A DNA stretch of 64,000 nt from the NCBI GenBank assembly GCA_020796225.1, contig CM036753.1, positions 3,968,001 through 4,032,000 of the forward strand, given 5' to 3'. Positions 21,985-33,760 of the stretch are shown here, one piece after another; within the stretch, counting starts at the first letter, position 1; each line of letters starts with the position of its first letter. The position numbers and the translations under genes were made by a program. The notes under the pieces are model-generated. The model was not told the DNA's origin and did no database searches. It worked only from the letters and a program-made list of their open reading frames with translations. The stretch is from Arion vulgaris. Its lineage: Eukaryota > Mollusca > Gastropoda > Stylommatophora > Arionidae.

Positions 21985-22660
21985 TCGGTGTTAATAGTTG
22001 GACTTTTATTGAGAAATTTATTTGATCTATTATAATGAATATTTTTATAAAACAACATACCTTCATGGTTACATATTTGACATTTTATCTAGAGAAATTT
22101 ATTTGATCATATATCTGAATATGTAAAAATAACATTACCTTCATGGTTACATATTTGACATTTTATCTTGAAAATTTATTTGATCATATTATGAATATGT
22201 AAAAAAACATTACCTTCATGGTTACATATTTGACATTTTATCTGAGAAATTTATTTGATCATATATTGAATATGTAAAAATAACACTACCTTCATGGTTA
22301 CATATTTGACATTTTATCTTGAGAAATTTATGTGATCATATTATTGAATATGTAAAAATAACATTACCTTCATGGTTACATATTTGACATTTTATCTTGA
22401 GAAATTTATGTGATCATATTATTGAATATGTAAAAATAACATTACCTTCATGGTTACATATTTGATATTTTATCTGAGAGAATTTATGTGATCATATTAT
22501 TGAATATGTAAAAATAACATACCTTCATGGTTACATATTTGACATTTTATCTGAAAATTTATGTGATCATATTATTGAATATGTAAAAATAACACTACCT
22601 TCATGGTTACATATTTGACATTTTATCTAGAGAAATTTATTTGATGATATTACTGAACAC
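21985..22660. repeat. ~75-80 bp satellite
   Basis: About eight units containing ACCTTCATGGTTACATATTT, a GACATTTTATCT block and AATTTATKTGATCATATTAT. The first unit is more diverged (ACCTTCGGTGTTAATAGTTG). Unit length varies through small indels. Confidence 0.9.
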
Positions 22661-23875
22661 GTAAAAATACGTACAACATTATTCTATTCATGTTCGATCA
22701 TGATGTGTCTGTAATTACTTGTTGAAACTGTGGCAGCTTGTCTATGCTAAATGCATACTTAACGAAATCTTTGCGTTTCAATATGCATGCTAGTTCTCCA
22801 TACAAAACTGCATTGAAATGTTTTTTTTAGTTTTGTTATTAACAATCTAGCTAAAGTCTCAGTATCCTTTCTTTATCTGTGTTTCTCTCTTATCACACTT
22901 TCTCGAACAAATGAAGAAAGAACTATAACATGCTTTTAGTGATGGCGTCTCCGCTGTGATACCCTTCTGATCCTAGCAGGTTATAGGTCTTATTGATAAT
23001 AACAATTATATTATTAATGTCTCAACTGTGGTCACCTGGCCGATTGTTAGCTCGATATGGGCTAACAACGACATCCTCCACTTTTCCCCTCTTGCACTTG
23101 ATTGCAAGAGCGTTGTTGTGCAGTGGGTGTCTTTCAACCACACTAACCCACTGATTTCGACACATATTTATAATATTTTACGAAATGTATACATAATTAT
23201 TTCTCACCATTTTATGAATACAATTTGTGATGTCATTCGTTTCAGCAGAAAAAGTTAAATTAAGATTTTTTAAAAATATAATAAACGAAATCCAACTGAA
23301 CATGAATATATTCACATCTAATCTCAAACCAATTTTCATTTTACAATTACTAATATTTCTTATTCATGATTTTATAATATGCACAAAATATAATTCATCT
23401 TGATATTTTTTCTAGTTGTTGTCCTATTCTGTTGAAGCTTCTAAATCTGCTTAAACTATCTCATTCTTGTAAACGTGTGACATAGCAGTTTTCTAACAAT
23501 GTAACAGCGAGTAAACATCTTTCATATATCATCATTATTATCATCCGTACCCACTGTGGTTCTGGAATATTTATTCATAGATGCAAGTATGTAGTCATTT
23601 TCTGGAATATTTTCCACATGTTTCATTTCTGTCTCTGGTTTTTTTGTTTTATTTACCTGGTATTCTAAATGAACCTGTTATTTAATGTATTCTACTTTCT
23701 TTGATGACGGAACTCATCGGGTATATTATTCTTTAGCTGACAATAACTTCTATATGACATGCACCTTGTAGCACCTACTATAAGTTTTGCTATGATGATA
23801 TATCTTGACAGATTGGTATGATTCCAACATAGACGCTATATTCCACATTACAAGAGTCTCCCATATTACCCTTTG
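22661..23875. other. No gene recognised
   Basis: Bases 23010-23160 have a tRNA-SINE-like look in reverse but cannot be assigned. The rest is AT-rich with no gene. Confidence 0.35.
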
Positions 23876-23899
23876 ATATGAACCACTTCTTAATGCAAT

Positions 23900-24190
23900 A
23901 TGTTTAGATCTCTACATATGTCTGTACATTTTCTGTGCTAATGTAACATTTTAGCAGATCTCCCTGTATATATCTGTACATTTCTGTGCTTATTAAATCT
24001 TTAGGATCTTGCATATGCCTGTACATTTGTCTGTGCTTAATGTACATTTTGCGATCTCCTGCAAGTAATTCTGTGCTTAATGTAACATTTCAATCTGCAT
24101 ATGTCTGTACATTTTTCTGTGCTTAATGTAACATTTTTAGCAGATCTCCCTGCATATGTCTGTACATTTTTCTGTGCAATATTTATCTAA
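23900..24190. repeat. ~55 bp degenerate satellite
   Basis: Five to six units of GCATATGTCTGTACATTTTT, CTGTGCTTAATGTAACATTT and AGATCTCC, with many small deletions. Confidence 0.8.
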
Positions 24191-24249
24191 GACATCTTGA
24201 TCAGTGAATACGTTGCACTTATGTAACTTGTTTGATGTTGTCTTTGCAG

Positions 24250-24501
24250 GTTGTTTTTGTTCTGGCTGGGGACAACATGTGCAGAAGTAAGTTTGGAAAC
24301 TTTGTACCACAGGTCTTCAAGCTGCATTCATGCGCCCTGTGTTACCATTACATCACGTTGTCCCGAGATGTGGAAATTCACTCCTCATTGATGTATCTAG
24401 TGGTACGAAACAATCAGACCATATTTCCCCAGTGGACTCTTTTAATAGCAGATGCTGAAAACAAAACAATGTCAAAGGATGTTTGTGAAACAACAAATAC
24501 A
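24250..24501 (+). CDS. Candidate upstream exon of the class B GPCR (weak)
   Basis: An open frame (24232-24597) of normal complexity lies just upstream of the HRM exons on the same strand. A T-rich acceptor (GTTGTCTTTGCAG, ending 24249) and a donor after ACAAATACAG (GTAAAT at 24502) would make a 252 nt exon ending in phase 1. That is the phase needed to join 37975. It would encode a Cys-containing segment with N-glycosylation sequons NQT and NKT, as expected of a receptor ectodomain. Alternatives are a shorter 37 nt exon (24250-24286, donor GTAAGT, also phase 1) or acceptors at 24284 or 24313. No homology was recognised. Confidence 0.35.
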
Positions 24502-24829
24502 GGTAAATATGGTATTTCGAGACGTGTATGTTTATGCAGATTTATTCTGCTTATCAGCACAACAAAGAAAATTGTTCATAATAGTTTGTCATTTTAAAAA
24601 CAAGAAAGTTTAAATAACATTTTCTCCTGTGTAGTTTCCGAGTAGAAAGAAAAGAATCAATGTTTATTCTCAGCTCATGTCGTAAAAGGCGTATAAGGTG
24701 GGTAGTTTGTAGGGCAGGTGGCCCAATAGTGTAAGGAAAGTAAACATCTACAGAACCATAAAACGAAACAGATACAGAACGAGAGATAGAAATAGCTACA
24801 AAATCCAGAAACATAATAAGAAACAGAAT

Positions 24830-25130
24830 CAGAAACATAGACAGAAGTAGCTACAGAAACAGCAACAGCTACATAAACAGTGACAGAAGTAGCTACAGAA
24901 ACAGCAACAGCTACATAAACAGCGACAGAAGTAGCTATAGAAGAAACAGAATATCACAGAAACAGAGATATCCGCAGAAACATAGAAAGCTACATAAACA
25001 GAGACATAAACAGCTACATGAACAGAAACATAACCAGCTACAGAAACATATTCATAGACAGCTACAGAAACATAAACAGCTATAGAAACATAAATATCTG
25101 CAGAAACATAGAAAACTACATAAACAAAGA
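24830..25130. repeat. Degenerate ACAGAAAC-rich repeat
   Basis: Imperfect tandem modules of GCTACAGAAACAGCAACAG and ATAAACAGHGACAGAAGTA. Longer duplicated blocks (about 60 bp) lie near 24850-24930. Confidence 0.75.
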
Positions 25131-25444
25131 CATGCAAACCCAAACAGTTCATGAAGGTACGGATGCCATTGCAGAAGTAGACTGTTAATAATAAAGGAAA
25201 TGAACGCAGAGCACAGATCCATGCCTAGGATTTTATGGTTGGGGTAGAAAGAAAGACACAAGAAAGAATATGAATTGACATTTTGTTTTTCTGCCTGATG
25301 TATCCTTGGGAGCGACGAGATCTGATAAGAATTCCATATAAAACACAAGTTTGTATTTTTTACGATAAATTATAATTCTCAAAATGCAAAAATCACATAA
25401 ACAAATAAAATGTAAATAAAAATTATGAAAATAGAAGGGAACAT
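25131..25444. other. No gene recognised
   Basis: AT-rich sequence before the 56 bp array. Nothing recognised. Confidence 0.35.
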
Positions 25445-26655
25445 ACAAATAATCTGTTGAATAGGATACAAGAAGAAGAAATGTATGAAGTTATATATGT
25501 CCAAGTAGAATGTAACAGTAGGGGATACAAGAAGAAATGCATGAAGTTATATATGTCCAAGTAGAATGTAACAGTAGGGGATACAAGAAGAAGAAATGTA
25601 TGAAGTTATATATGTCCAAGTAGAATGTAACAGTAGGGGATACAAGAAGAAGAAATGCATGAAGTTATATATGTCCAAGTAGAATGTAACAGTAGGGATA
25701 CAAAAGAAATGCATGAAGTTATATATGTCCAAGTAGAATGTAACAGTAGGGGATACAAGAAAAAGAAATGTATGAAGTTATATATGTCCAAGTAGAATGT
25801 AACAGTAGGGGATACAAGAAGAAGAAATGTATGAAGTTATATATGTCCAAGTAGAATGTAACAGTAGAGGATACAAGAAGAAATGCATGAAGTTATATAT
25901 GTCCAAGTAGAATGTAACAGTAGAGGATACAAGAAGAAATGCATGAAGTTATATATGTCCAAGTAGAATGTAACAGTAGGGGATACAAGAAGAAATGCAT
26001 GAGTTATTATGTCAAGTAGATGTAACAGTAGGGATACAAGAAGAAGAAATGTATGAAGTTATATTGTCCAAGTGAATGTACAGTAGGGATCAAGAAGAAA
26101 TGCATGAAGTTATATATGTCCAAGTAGAATGTAACAGTAGGGATACAAGAAGAAATGTATGAAGTTATAATGTCCAAGTAGAATGTAACATAGGGGAACA
26201 AAAGAAATGTATGTAGTTGTATATGTCCAATAGAATGTAACAGTAAAGGATACAAGAAGAAGAAATGTATGAAGTTATATATGTCCAAGTAGAATGTAAC
26301 AGTAGGGGATACAAGAAGAAATGTATGAAGTTATATATGTCCAAGTAGAATGTAACAGTAGAGGATACAAGAAGAAATGCATGAAGTTATATATGTCCAA
26401 GTAGAATGTAACAGTAGGGGATACAAGAAGAAATGTATGAAGTTATATATGTCCAAGTAGAATGTAACAGTAGGGGATACAAGAAGAAATGCATGAAGTT
26501 ATATATGTCCAAGTAGAATGTAACAGTAGGGGATACAAGAAGACGAAATGTATGAAGTTATATATGTCCAAGTAGAATGTAACAGTAGGGGATACAAGAA
26601 GAAATGTATGAAGTTATATATGTCCAAGTAGAATGTAACAGTAGGGGATACAGTA
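25445..26655. repeat. 56-59 bp satellite, ~21 units
   Basis: Unit: GGGGATACAAGAAGAAATGY, ATGAAGTTATATATGTCCAA, GTAGAATGTAACAGTA. A three-base GAA length variant distinguishes 56 and 59 bp units. Units between 26000 and 26260 carry many single-base deletions that are rare elsewhere. Confidence 0.95.
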
Positions 26656-26659
26656 AATC

Positions 26660-27225
26660 GAACATAATATGTTATGTGACAAATAAAAGTAAAATCTAGT
26701 TTGACTTTCTGTGGGAGATGCAAAAGGAAAAAATGGGTGCCGTGGAGCTGAAGGATGTTCAGCAAACATTTAGAAAAAGGCTACCAGAATATGGATGTGC
26801 AGGTGGGGAGGGTGTTGGAAGAGAAAGAGGTGGCTGTGACAGCGATGACCGTGTTCCTGAACGTGGATGTTGAAGGTATACTTCCTATGATATTTTGCAT
26901 TATCAGGGGACTGAATCAGTGAATTCTCTAATACACAACAATTATTGTGGTCAGTTGCTACAAAGGCGAATTTACAGTAGCAAATATGTCAAGTGTATAT
27001 CTCTGTTCGGATTCATTTGATAGTACCGGTATGATTGCACATCTTTGAATAAGCATGTGTGATACCATCCTTTTCTTACACAGGCAGATATCAGCGACAG
27101 AGCACAAAACCTGTAGTACAGTCAAATATTCCCGATGTATTTTTCAAAATGGTGAAAATTATTGTAGAAATGGTATTTTAATCTTTTAATGATTTTTGCC
27201 AGGGTATTGTTTCTCAACTTACTTC
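26660..27225. other. No gene recognised
   Basis: No repeat family or gene recognised. Confidence 0.35.
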
Positions 27226-27229
27226 TATT

Positions 27230-27490
27230 GTCATGTAACTGTCAAGAGTTTTTGTAGCTGCTCAACTTACTTCTATTGTCATGTAGTAACTGTCAAGAGT
27301 TTTTGTAGCTGCTCAACTTAAGATCCACATTTTCTCGTCCATCTCCAATATGACTAATAACTTGATATCACCTACATTGAGAGATCAGGGATTTCATCTG
27401 GGAGCAAATATCCCAATCACAACCACACGGGGAACGAACCGAGTAACTTTTCAGAGAGAGGCAAGCACCCAACCTCCACCCCACAGAGAC
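27230..27490 (-). mobile_element. SINE-B-like, minus, with a short dimer
   Basis: Bases 27238-27325 contain a duplicated CAACTTACTTCTATTGTCAT through TTTTTGTAGCTGCT block. The following ~150 bp resemble the complement of a tRNA-headed SINE (GAACGAACCGAGTAAC, then CTCCACCCCAC). Confidence 0.45.
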
Positions 27491-27624
27491 CACTATTCGG
27501 ACCATTTAGAAAGAAGACTATACTATGTTGAATTTCCTGAGACGAATATTGCATAAATGTATGAAAATACAGTCTCAAACTAACTATGTTTATATCTAAT
27601 GTTCGTCTAGTATATATATCTATC

Positions 27625-27905
27625 TATTCCTCTCGTACTGTTATATTTACATAGGCCATGCAAGTAATTTCTCGATACCTGCTCTGTCCTGGGCAACTCG
27701 ACCAATCTGTGTCTAGAGAATTACCCGATATTTCTTACTTCCTCTGCCCAAAGTTCGTTTCAGTTTTTCCCTAGGCGTGTCTCTTTTTTGAACCTTTCGT
27801 CTCCCATTTCAATGCCTATTTACGTTTATTGACAATACAATTGAAAGTGAAAGCATAAATATCAGTTTGACAATACAATTGAAAGTGAAAGCATAAATAT
27901 CAGTT
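27625..27905 (-). mobile_element. LINE-D 3' fragment and adjoining dimer
   Basis: Bases 27625-27810 are a decayed minus copy of the LINE-D end (CCTCTCGTACTGTTATATTT, CCTGGGCAACTCG). Bases 27827-27905 hold a tandem duplication of GACAATACAATTGAAAGTGA plus AGCATAAATATCAG. Confidence 0.6.
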
Positions 27906-28325
27906 GGATGCAAGTGCATGAAACTGTATTAAGATGGTAAACGTGACTTGAAAAAATAGTTCACTGAAAAGTAACACATCACTTGCATGATCTTAGTCTT
28001 GTATTGAATCATATATATCAACGATTGCATGATTCTGCTGTCACACCGTAACTAAATGTTTAAAAGTCTGCACTTAAGTTATAGACAAAGCACTAGTAGA
28101 TACACAACAAATATGAAAATGTTGCACTTTGGCAAGCGGTATTAAACATTGGAGACGTGCTGTATCCAAGTTATTGTTCAGATATCTTTTGGATGCAATT
28201 AATGAATCTCTTTCTAGCATGTGACGTTCTTGACGCAATAAATGAACGCCATTTTTCTCTGTTCTTGGCTGTCCTTTCTGCTGTGTTCAATCTGCGATTT
28301 ATTTATTTCATTTCCTGTTCCACTA
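27906..28325. other. No gene recognised
   Basis: AT-rich; nothing recognised. Confidence 0.35.
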
Positions 28326-28329
28326 AAAC

Positions 28330-28565
28330 TGAAGGATTGCCCTCATTCCACCGGGATTTACCACCTATGGCTCGGTCTCTCTCCGCCAAATGACAAGCCA
28401 TCTGCCGAGAGAATTGCAAAAAGCACTAACTCTGTAGCCACGGAGACAATCCTTGGTGTTTCTGGTCTAAAACTGCACTCGTGAGGAGAAAGGCGTGATC
28501 TGGACTCGAACCATCGAACTTTGTAACGCAAGACAATTGCTTAACCACCTAGCCAGAAAGGCCCA
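28330..28565 (-). mobile_element. SINE-C, near complete
   Basis: The complement begins GCCTTTCTGGCTAGGTGG, with a perfect A-box context (TGGCTAGGTGGTTAAG) and the B box GGTTCGAGTCC. The body follows with TTGTCTCCGTGGCTACAGAG, TTTGCAATTCTCTCGGCAGA and the GAGAGAGACCGAGCCATA end. This is the best preserved tRNA-like head in the window. Confidence 0.75.
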
Positions 28566-28660
28566 CTCCTGTTCTACTGTTCTCCTCCATGTCGTTTTGT
28601 ATCTTCCACGCTTCAGCTTGATTCCATCTTTGGCTATACTCAAGTAAGGATGCAATCAGA
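28566..28660 (-). mobile_element. LINE RT 3' fragment
   Basis: The minus strand reads KLKRGRYKTTWRRTVEQE, the basic C-terminal block also seen at 20-110. It directly abuts the SINE-C head. Confidence 0.6.
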
Positions 28661-28999
28661 ACTTCATTACACGCTACCTAGATCTGAGATAGCTCACTTT
28701 GACTACCATACACCAGTACAGTAGTTATCAGCATTCTCGGATAAGCTGTTCTAATTAAGTATTTTTGTAAATGTTTATATTAGTGTAACCAGGTAACGGA
28801 AGTCTTGAACAGCCAGACAGCAGTTTACGTCAGAGTACAAGATGAACATAACCGAACTATACATGCATTGAAGCGTTACTGTTCTTCCCTGAGTTCTCTT
28901 GTTTATCTCGTGTACACACATTCTATTGTTGGTTGTTCTAATCAATATTACTGTTGGTGTTATCTAGGCAGTGTCTTGGAAGGTTGTCTGCTTGGACAG

Positions 29000-29272
29000 A
29001 GAAGAGAACGAATAAATGTATACAGTAAGAACTCAAAATCAAACAAAATAATGTCTGATGATAAAATAAGAATAAGGCAATTGATGTATGTTGGACATAT
29101 AAAGAGACATGAAGGGTTGGAGTAGATCATTATATCAAGGCACATGAAGGGTTGGAGTAGACCATTATATAAGGATGCATCCCGGCAAAGAGATAATGAA
29201 GACAATGGAGAAGATTATTTCTGGATGTAATTGATGGTTTGAATATGACAACTAGATAGGCGGACATCTGGT

Positions 29273-29313
<41 letters not shown>

Positions 29314-29365
29314 ATTCAAAAGACAGATTGGGTGGCAATGTTCTTCTCAGGACAATCTATTTGAT
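29000..29365 (+). mobile_element. LINE-R 3' fragment with internal (GA)n
   Basis: The plus strand encodes IRQLMYVGHIKRHEGLE, then the degraded C-terminus. It ends ATCTATTTGATAATGATGA, the family's 3' tail. A 40 bp duplication of ACATGAAGGGTTGGAGTAGA occurs at 29107-29165, and an expanded (GA)n tract lies at 29279-29311. Confidence 0.65.
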
Positions 29366-29668
29366 AATGATGACACATATTAATTTCAATTCACTATCAT
29401 CCACTGCAATTCAATAATATTCGCTGATATTTGCTTACATTCACTCAAATTCTCTCACACTCGATCTTTTTTGTATAACTGTTTTGTTCTTAGTTATGTC
29501 AAGTTTCACGCAGTTTTCTATCTCCACTATCATTACTGAATAACAAACTTAAACGTACTCCGTCAGTGCAAGGATCACCACCCAACCCTCTCCCCCCAAA
29601 TTGTCATATATCAAGATCTCACCAACACTGAGATTAAGGATTACTCCAAAATAGCATAGTTGCTTTAC

Positions 29669-29676
29669 ATTGGATG
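29669..29676. repeat. hAT target-site duplication, left
   Basis: ATTGGATG, identical to 32486-32493. Eight bases is the hAT-superfamily duplication length. Confidence 0.9.
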
Positions 29677-29924
29677 CAGTGTTGCCACATGTAAATCGGC
29701 TTTTAGTGCTAGATTTTAGGTTTAAAAGTGCTAGAAAGTGCTAGAAATATTTTTTAATGCTAGAAAAAGTGCCAAAAATATTTTAAGTACCAATTGTGCT
29801 GTATTAATTACAGATCAATAGTATATCATTGTAATTTGAAAAAGTCAGACTGCACATCTTCTGGCGCCGTTTTAGCAATCGGAATGCACATCATCTGAAG
29901 TTTTTTTTGGGGTCATATGACTTG

Positions 29925-30133
29925 CAGGGTTGCCAAATGTAAATCAGTTTTAATGCTAGATTTTAGGGAGGAGAAGTGCTAGAAAGTGCTAGAAATATTT
30001 TTAATGCTAGAAAAATGTCAAAAACAGTTAACTTACCAATTGTGTTGTATTAATTACAGCTCGAATAGTATTTCATCATAATTTGAGAAGTCAGACTGCA
30101 CATTTTCTGAAGTTTTTGTTGGGTCATATGAGT
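29925..30133. repeat. Inner duplicate of the hAT left end
   Basis: It repeats the outer end in order: GTTGCCAAATGTAAATCAG, the GTGCTAGAAAGTGCTAGAAA cluster, GTATTAATTACAG and GTCAGACTGCACA. The transposase stop codon lies within this copy. Confidence 0.85.
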
Positions 30134-32043
30134 CCATTGTTCCAATTTTGGCGGTGACATCTTTAGGTAATTTAAAGTTTTTGCAGCATTTATTATGCCT
30201 CTTTAATCCATATTTTACTGCAAGAATTGCTGAAAGCATGGGCAGCTGCATTTTGTTTTTCATTTTATTTTTCACGACATTCATGCTGCTGAATAACCGT
30301 TCCACTTCAGCATTAGAATTTGTAAAATTAATAAATTTAGGGCAAAGTTGCAACGTCTTTGAAGGGTTACTCCCGAAGAATCTGTATAATTGAAAACTTC
30401 AGACCAAAATGTCTCAGTGGGTGCAATATCAGTCCATGTAACTAATTATTTGATGTTGTACTGAATCTCAATTGATGATTTCATTTCTTCATTTAAGTGA
30501 AATAATTCCAGAAGGGGAATAATATTTTTTTTTAAATGTGTCAATGTATTTTGCACTGAGAATAAGCTTATATTCTTCAAAATATCAATGTTTTCTGGCA
30601 GACGATTATGCAGCTCTTTGTACAGACTAATCAAAAAGTTTTGTGCCCTTTTGCGATTTGAGTTACTTGAGAAGATTGAATTTGTTGGCTAATTATCATT
30701 TCCTCAAGTCTTTTCTCAAATCTAGAACCCAGCTCTGGATTTGGATCCAGAAATTCTTCAATGTTAGTGTTAGGATCAAGAGGATCAATGTTGCTTGTTG
30801 GCAGTACTAACATGTTAGCAATAGATGTAATAAGAAGAGATAGATCAGAAAACAATTTTGTTTTATCAGCAGTATTTGATTAAAAAAGTTTGTTCACTTC
30901 TTGAACATGTTTTAGAATTGGATGAAAAAATAATATAAATAACTCATTCTGAGGGTCACAATACATTTCATACAGTAAAGTGGCGATGTAACATTTTTCA
31001 TTAGAACTTGCTAATTGAAAATGAGTCTGCAATTCATTCCATTGGCTTAAAATTCTGCTGATTGCTGGTTCAATTGCTAACCACCTGGTTGCACAAGAAT
31101 TTAAGATCTTCAGTGGTTCCTTATCATTAATGCTCTGGTAAAGTTGACTGTAAGAAATTTGTCTCAGTGAACTATTAGAAAACCATTTATAAGTCTCACT
31201 TACTTAAAACTCTAAGTTTATTGGCAATGATGCAGCACAAGCATGGGACACTGATAATTGTATGGAGTGGCATACACATTTAAATAAGATTAATCCAGGA
31301 ATTCCTTCCTTCAACTTCTTGAAAACACCGTTATTTGTCCCTACCATGACACTGGCGTTGTCAGTGCCAATAACCAGAAGAATTTTCATGTTTAATTTCT
31401 TTTCATCTAATTCATTCTTGACTGCATTTACAATGGCATCTGCATTACATTTGTCTAGTAACACCATATTAAGATATGTATATGTATGAATTAATTTCTT
31501 GTGAGTTTCACTGTAATAAATTACAACAATACCCAATAATTTGTTTACAGTGATGTCAGTTGATTCATCCAGTAATAAACATAATTTTCCTTGCCCAAGA
31601 TCAGTAGTCAGATCTTTCTTGAAGTAAGGAGCAATGATATTCTTTACAATATTTGCACACTTTGTACGATGCATCCTAACTTTATTTACCATTTCACTGT
31701 CTGATATGGTATTTTTGCAAAAGTCTACCAAGTGATCACAAGAATTGAATGATGAATGACAGCAAATAAACATTGCTAAATTGGCCTCAAGTGTAGATAT
31801 CTTATCATCTTTCTTCCAACGAAACTTGTAAGAGAAGCACTTTGACATGGACTAGCAAGTTTATGTTTCTTTGTTTCACAATGTCTTGCTAAAAGAAAAC
31901 TTAGCTAATATGTCATGTCTACAATACTTGCAATGAGCTTTAGATGAATCAGTTGGTACTTCAAGTAGCCACTTTGCAAAAGCAGGATCTTTTAACCACT
32001 CCTTTCGAAAGTTTTGCGAATACGTTGGTTTTGCTTTACTCAT
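30054..32043 (-). pseudogene. hAT transposase (BED finger to hATC), frameshifted
   Basis: The start is at 32043 (MSKAKPTYSQNFRKEWLKD). A BED-like zinc-finger motif with HCKYCRHDILAK follows, then a frameshift near 31890. The RNase H-like core (31204-31848) has KLCLLLDESTDITVNKL and VIGTDNASVMVG, the two acidic blocks typical of KIAA1586/ZNF862-related hATs. After several more breaks, the C-terminal dimerisation domain reads FTNSNAEVERLFSSMNVVKN (30353 region) and ends at 30054. At least three frameshifts or stops make it inactive. Confidence 0.88.
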
Positions 32044-32485
32044 TGCTGAATGAGGAATTCTCTTTATGATTTGAACAGTCCTCCGTTGGTTTGGAAATGA
32101 TTAAAGCACTTAAGAACAGTCACTGATGAACTGAGAGCAATTACAGAAGCTGGTGGCAAGTCAACAAGATTGAACAAGGTACACCATTTGCTTGGTAGGC
32201 TACAGCTATACTCTAAGTCAAACGCGCGCGAACCTCTCAGAGAGTTGTTCTCACACTGAGAAATTCATTACCCGGATCTCGTTGTAATAAATTTTCTGTG
32301 CTTGTTCGTCTTTTTTTGTCGAGATTTTCTTATTCATATACCAAACTAAAAGAAGTGATAAAAGTGCTAACTAATTTTTTTTTCAGTGTTAGATTTAGTG
32401 CTAGGTGCTAGATCTAAATTTGTAGTGCTAGATCACAAAATATAGTGCTAGATCTAGCACTAAAAGTGCTAAATTGGCAACACTG

Positions 32486-32493
32486 ATTGGATG
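32486..32493. repeat. hAT target-site duplication, right
   Basis: ATTGGATG, matching 29669-29676. Confidence 0.9.
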
Positions 32494-32895
32494 AGAGAAG
32501 AGTACTTTGTAGCGAGAGGAGGTACCGTACATCAACATCATAGATACCCCTAAATATGTGTGTACGACTTAACATACTTACCATACCCACAATCTGGGTC
32601 TGTACAATCATCACTACCCGTAGTCCAAGCTGATCTAGTTCTATGGTGGGCACTTATCACGCAGGTTATGTTCTCTATAGCTCCAGAAAGTCTAAGGATG
32701 TAAACTATTGTTATACTGTTTAATCAAATCATTTTTCTATTGCGTCAAATGTTCACTCAATAATTTACTACCAGTGTCAATCACGTATGATGAAACGTAT
32801 TTTTACCAACATTTTGTAACCAGTGTCAAACTTGGTCTTTGACAGCAACACACCACAGAAAGCTCTCCACTTGTGAAATAAATTGCTTTAGCAAG
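32494..32895. other. No gene recognised
   Basis: Nothing recognised between the hAT and the next LINE piece. Confidence 0.35.
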
Positions 32896-32899
32896 GCTG

Positions 32900-33180
32900 T
32901 GTGGTGGGTGGGGGGTGGCCATTAAAGATAAGCTACTAAAGGAGGACATCAGAAGCAGAGTGGTTATAACTTCATGCACTGAATTGATTGAAAGACAACA
33001 AATTAAAAGAACAAGGGAAGACCAAGAAAAGATGGATAGACAATATCAAGACCACACTAAATAAACAAGGAGATAACACAAGGACTACTCATCTGGCCCT
33101 GGAATGCAAATTAAAACCCCTATCCCTACGCTAAACGACAAGAGTGGACAACCATTTCCAACATCCACCTGGCCGGGGAT
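32900..33180 (+). mobile_element. LINE 3' fragment
   Basis: The reading is fragmentary: KRTREDQEKMDRQYQ in one frame corresponds to the GRPRKRWIDNIKTTLNKQGD block in another. Then comes a region equivalent to the last ~40 residues of an RTE-like ORF2. Frames shift repeatedly. Confidence 0.5.
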
Positions 33181-33690
33181 AGACAAGAGAGATAGTAGTG
33201 AATCAAGATAAGCTCAAGGTGACGTAGGATGCGATACACATTCCCGTTGATACGAAGTTTCAGCTGTACTGTAGAGAGTAGCTTTGAAGAAAAAAGTGAA
33301 ACGAGTTGTTGATCAACACTGGAAAATAAAACAAAATAAAACTCTGTCGGAACTACAAAAGACCGAAGTTTATACTTCTTCTTTGTGATCGCTTTCGTAT
33401 ACTCGTCTGAACCATGAGATGCGTTAGCTCTATGGATATGCATGTCTGTTGAAGTTCCTCGTGAGTTCTCCATAGCTTTTTCAGTAAGCTTCGTTCCAAT
33501 AAACGAAAGGAAAAAAAACCTTTGTGGACCATATTGTATGTGTGTGTGTGTAAACGAGAAGAATGATTTCATAAAACACATGCTCAGAAGCAGTTTATAT
33601 AAGATATGTGATGTAGCTTTGTTTAATATTTTGTTTAAAGTCATGATGCGATGTATTGATTTCACTCGGCCACTATAAGCAGAAATTGCT
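33181..33690. other. Unassigned, holds most of a 207-codon minus frame
   Basis: A minus-strand frame (33126-33749) crosses this stretch, but its two ends lie in a SINE head and a LINE fragment and no domain is recognised. No gene is called. Confidence 0.3.
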
Positions 33691-33760
33691 TGAAACTTAC
33701 ACAATGTATTGCCACAGAATCTGCTAACCACTACACCAAAGATAGCCAACTTTGCAAGGA
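33690..33760 (-). mobile_element. tRNA-like SINE head
   Basis: The complement contains TTTGGTGTAGTGGTTAGCAG, a tRNA A-box pattern (GTGTAGTGGTTAG). The body is not recognisable. Confidence 0.45.

Larger units (their letters stand above)
29677..32485 (-). mobile_element. hAT transposon, full length, decayed
   Basis: A 2809 bp element with ends CAGTGTTGCCA and TTGGCAACACTG, an exact 8 bp target duplication, and subterminal clusters of GTGCTAGA (5-6 at each end), the probable transposase binding sites. The left ~250 bp is duplicated: an outer copy at 29677-29924 and an inner copy at 29925-30133 starting CAGGGTTGCCA. The transposase lies on the minus strand. Confidence 0.93.

Noticed and set aside
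24250..24286. 37 nt micro-exon with a perfect GTAAGT donor
   Set aside because: Phase-compatible, but the longer 24250-24501 exon is equally so and has more coding character. Left as an alternative.
28330..28565. A genuine tRNA gene on the minus strand
   Set aside because: The A and B boxes are good, but the acceptor stem cannot be closed and the sequence continues into the SINE-C body shared with other copies.
33126..33749. 207-codon minus frame
   Set aside because: The N-terminal part is the complement of a tRNA-like SINE head and the C-terminal part overlaps a LINE fragment. The middle shows no domain. Possible but unsupported.
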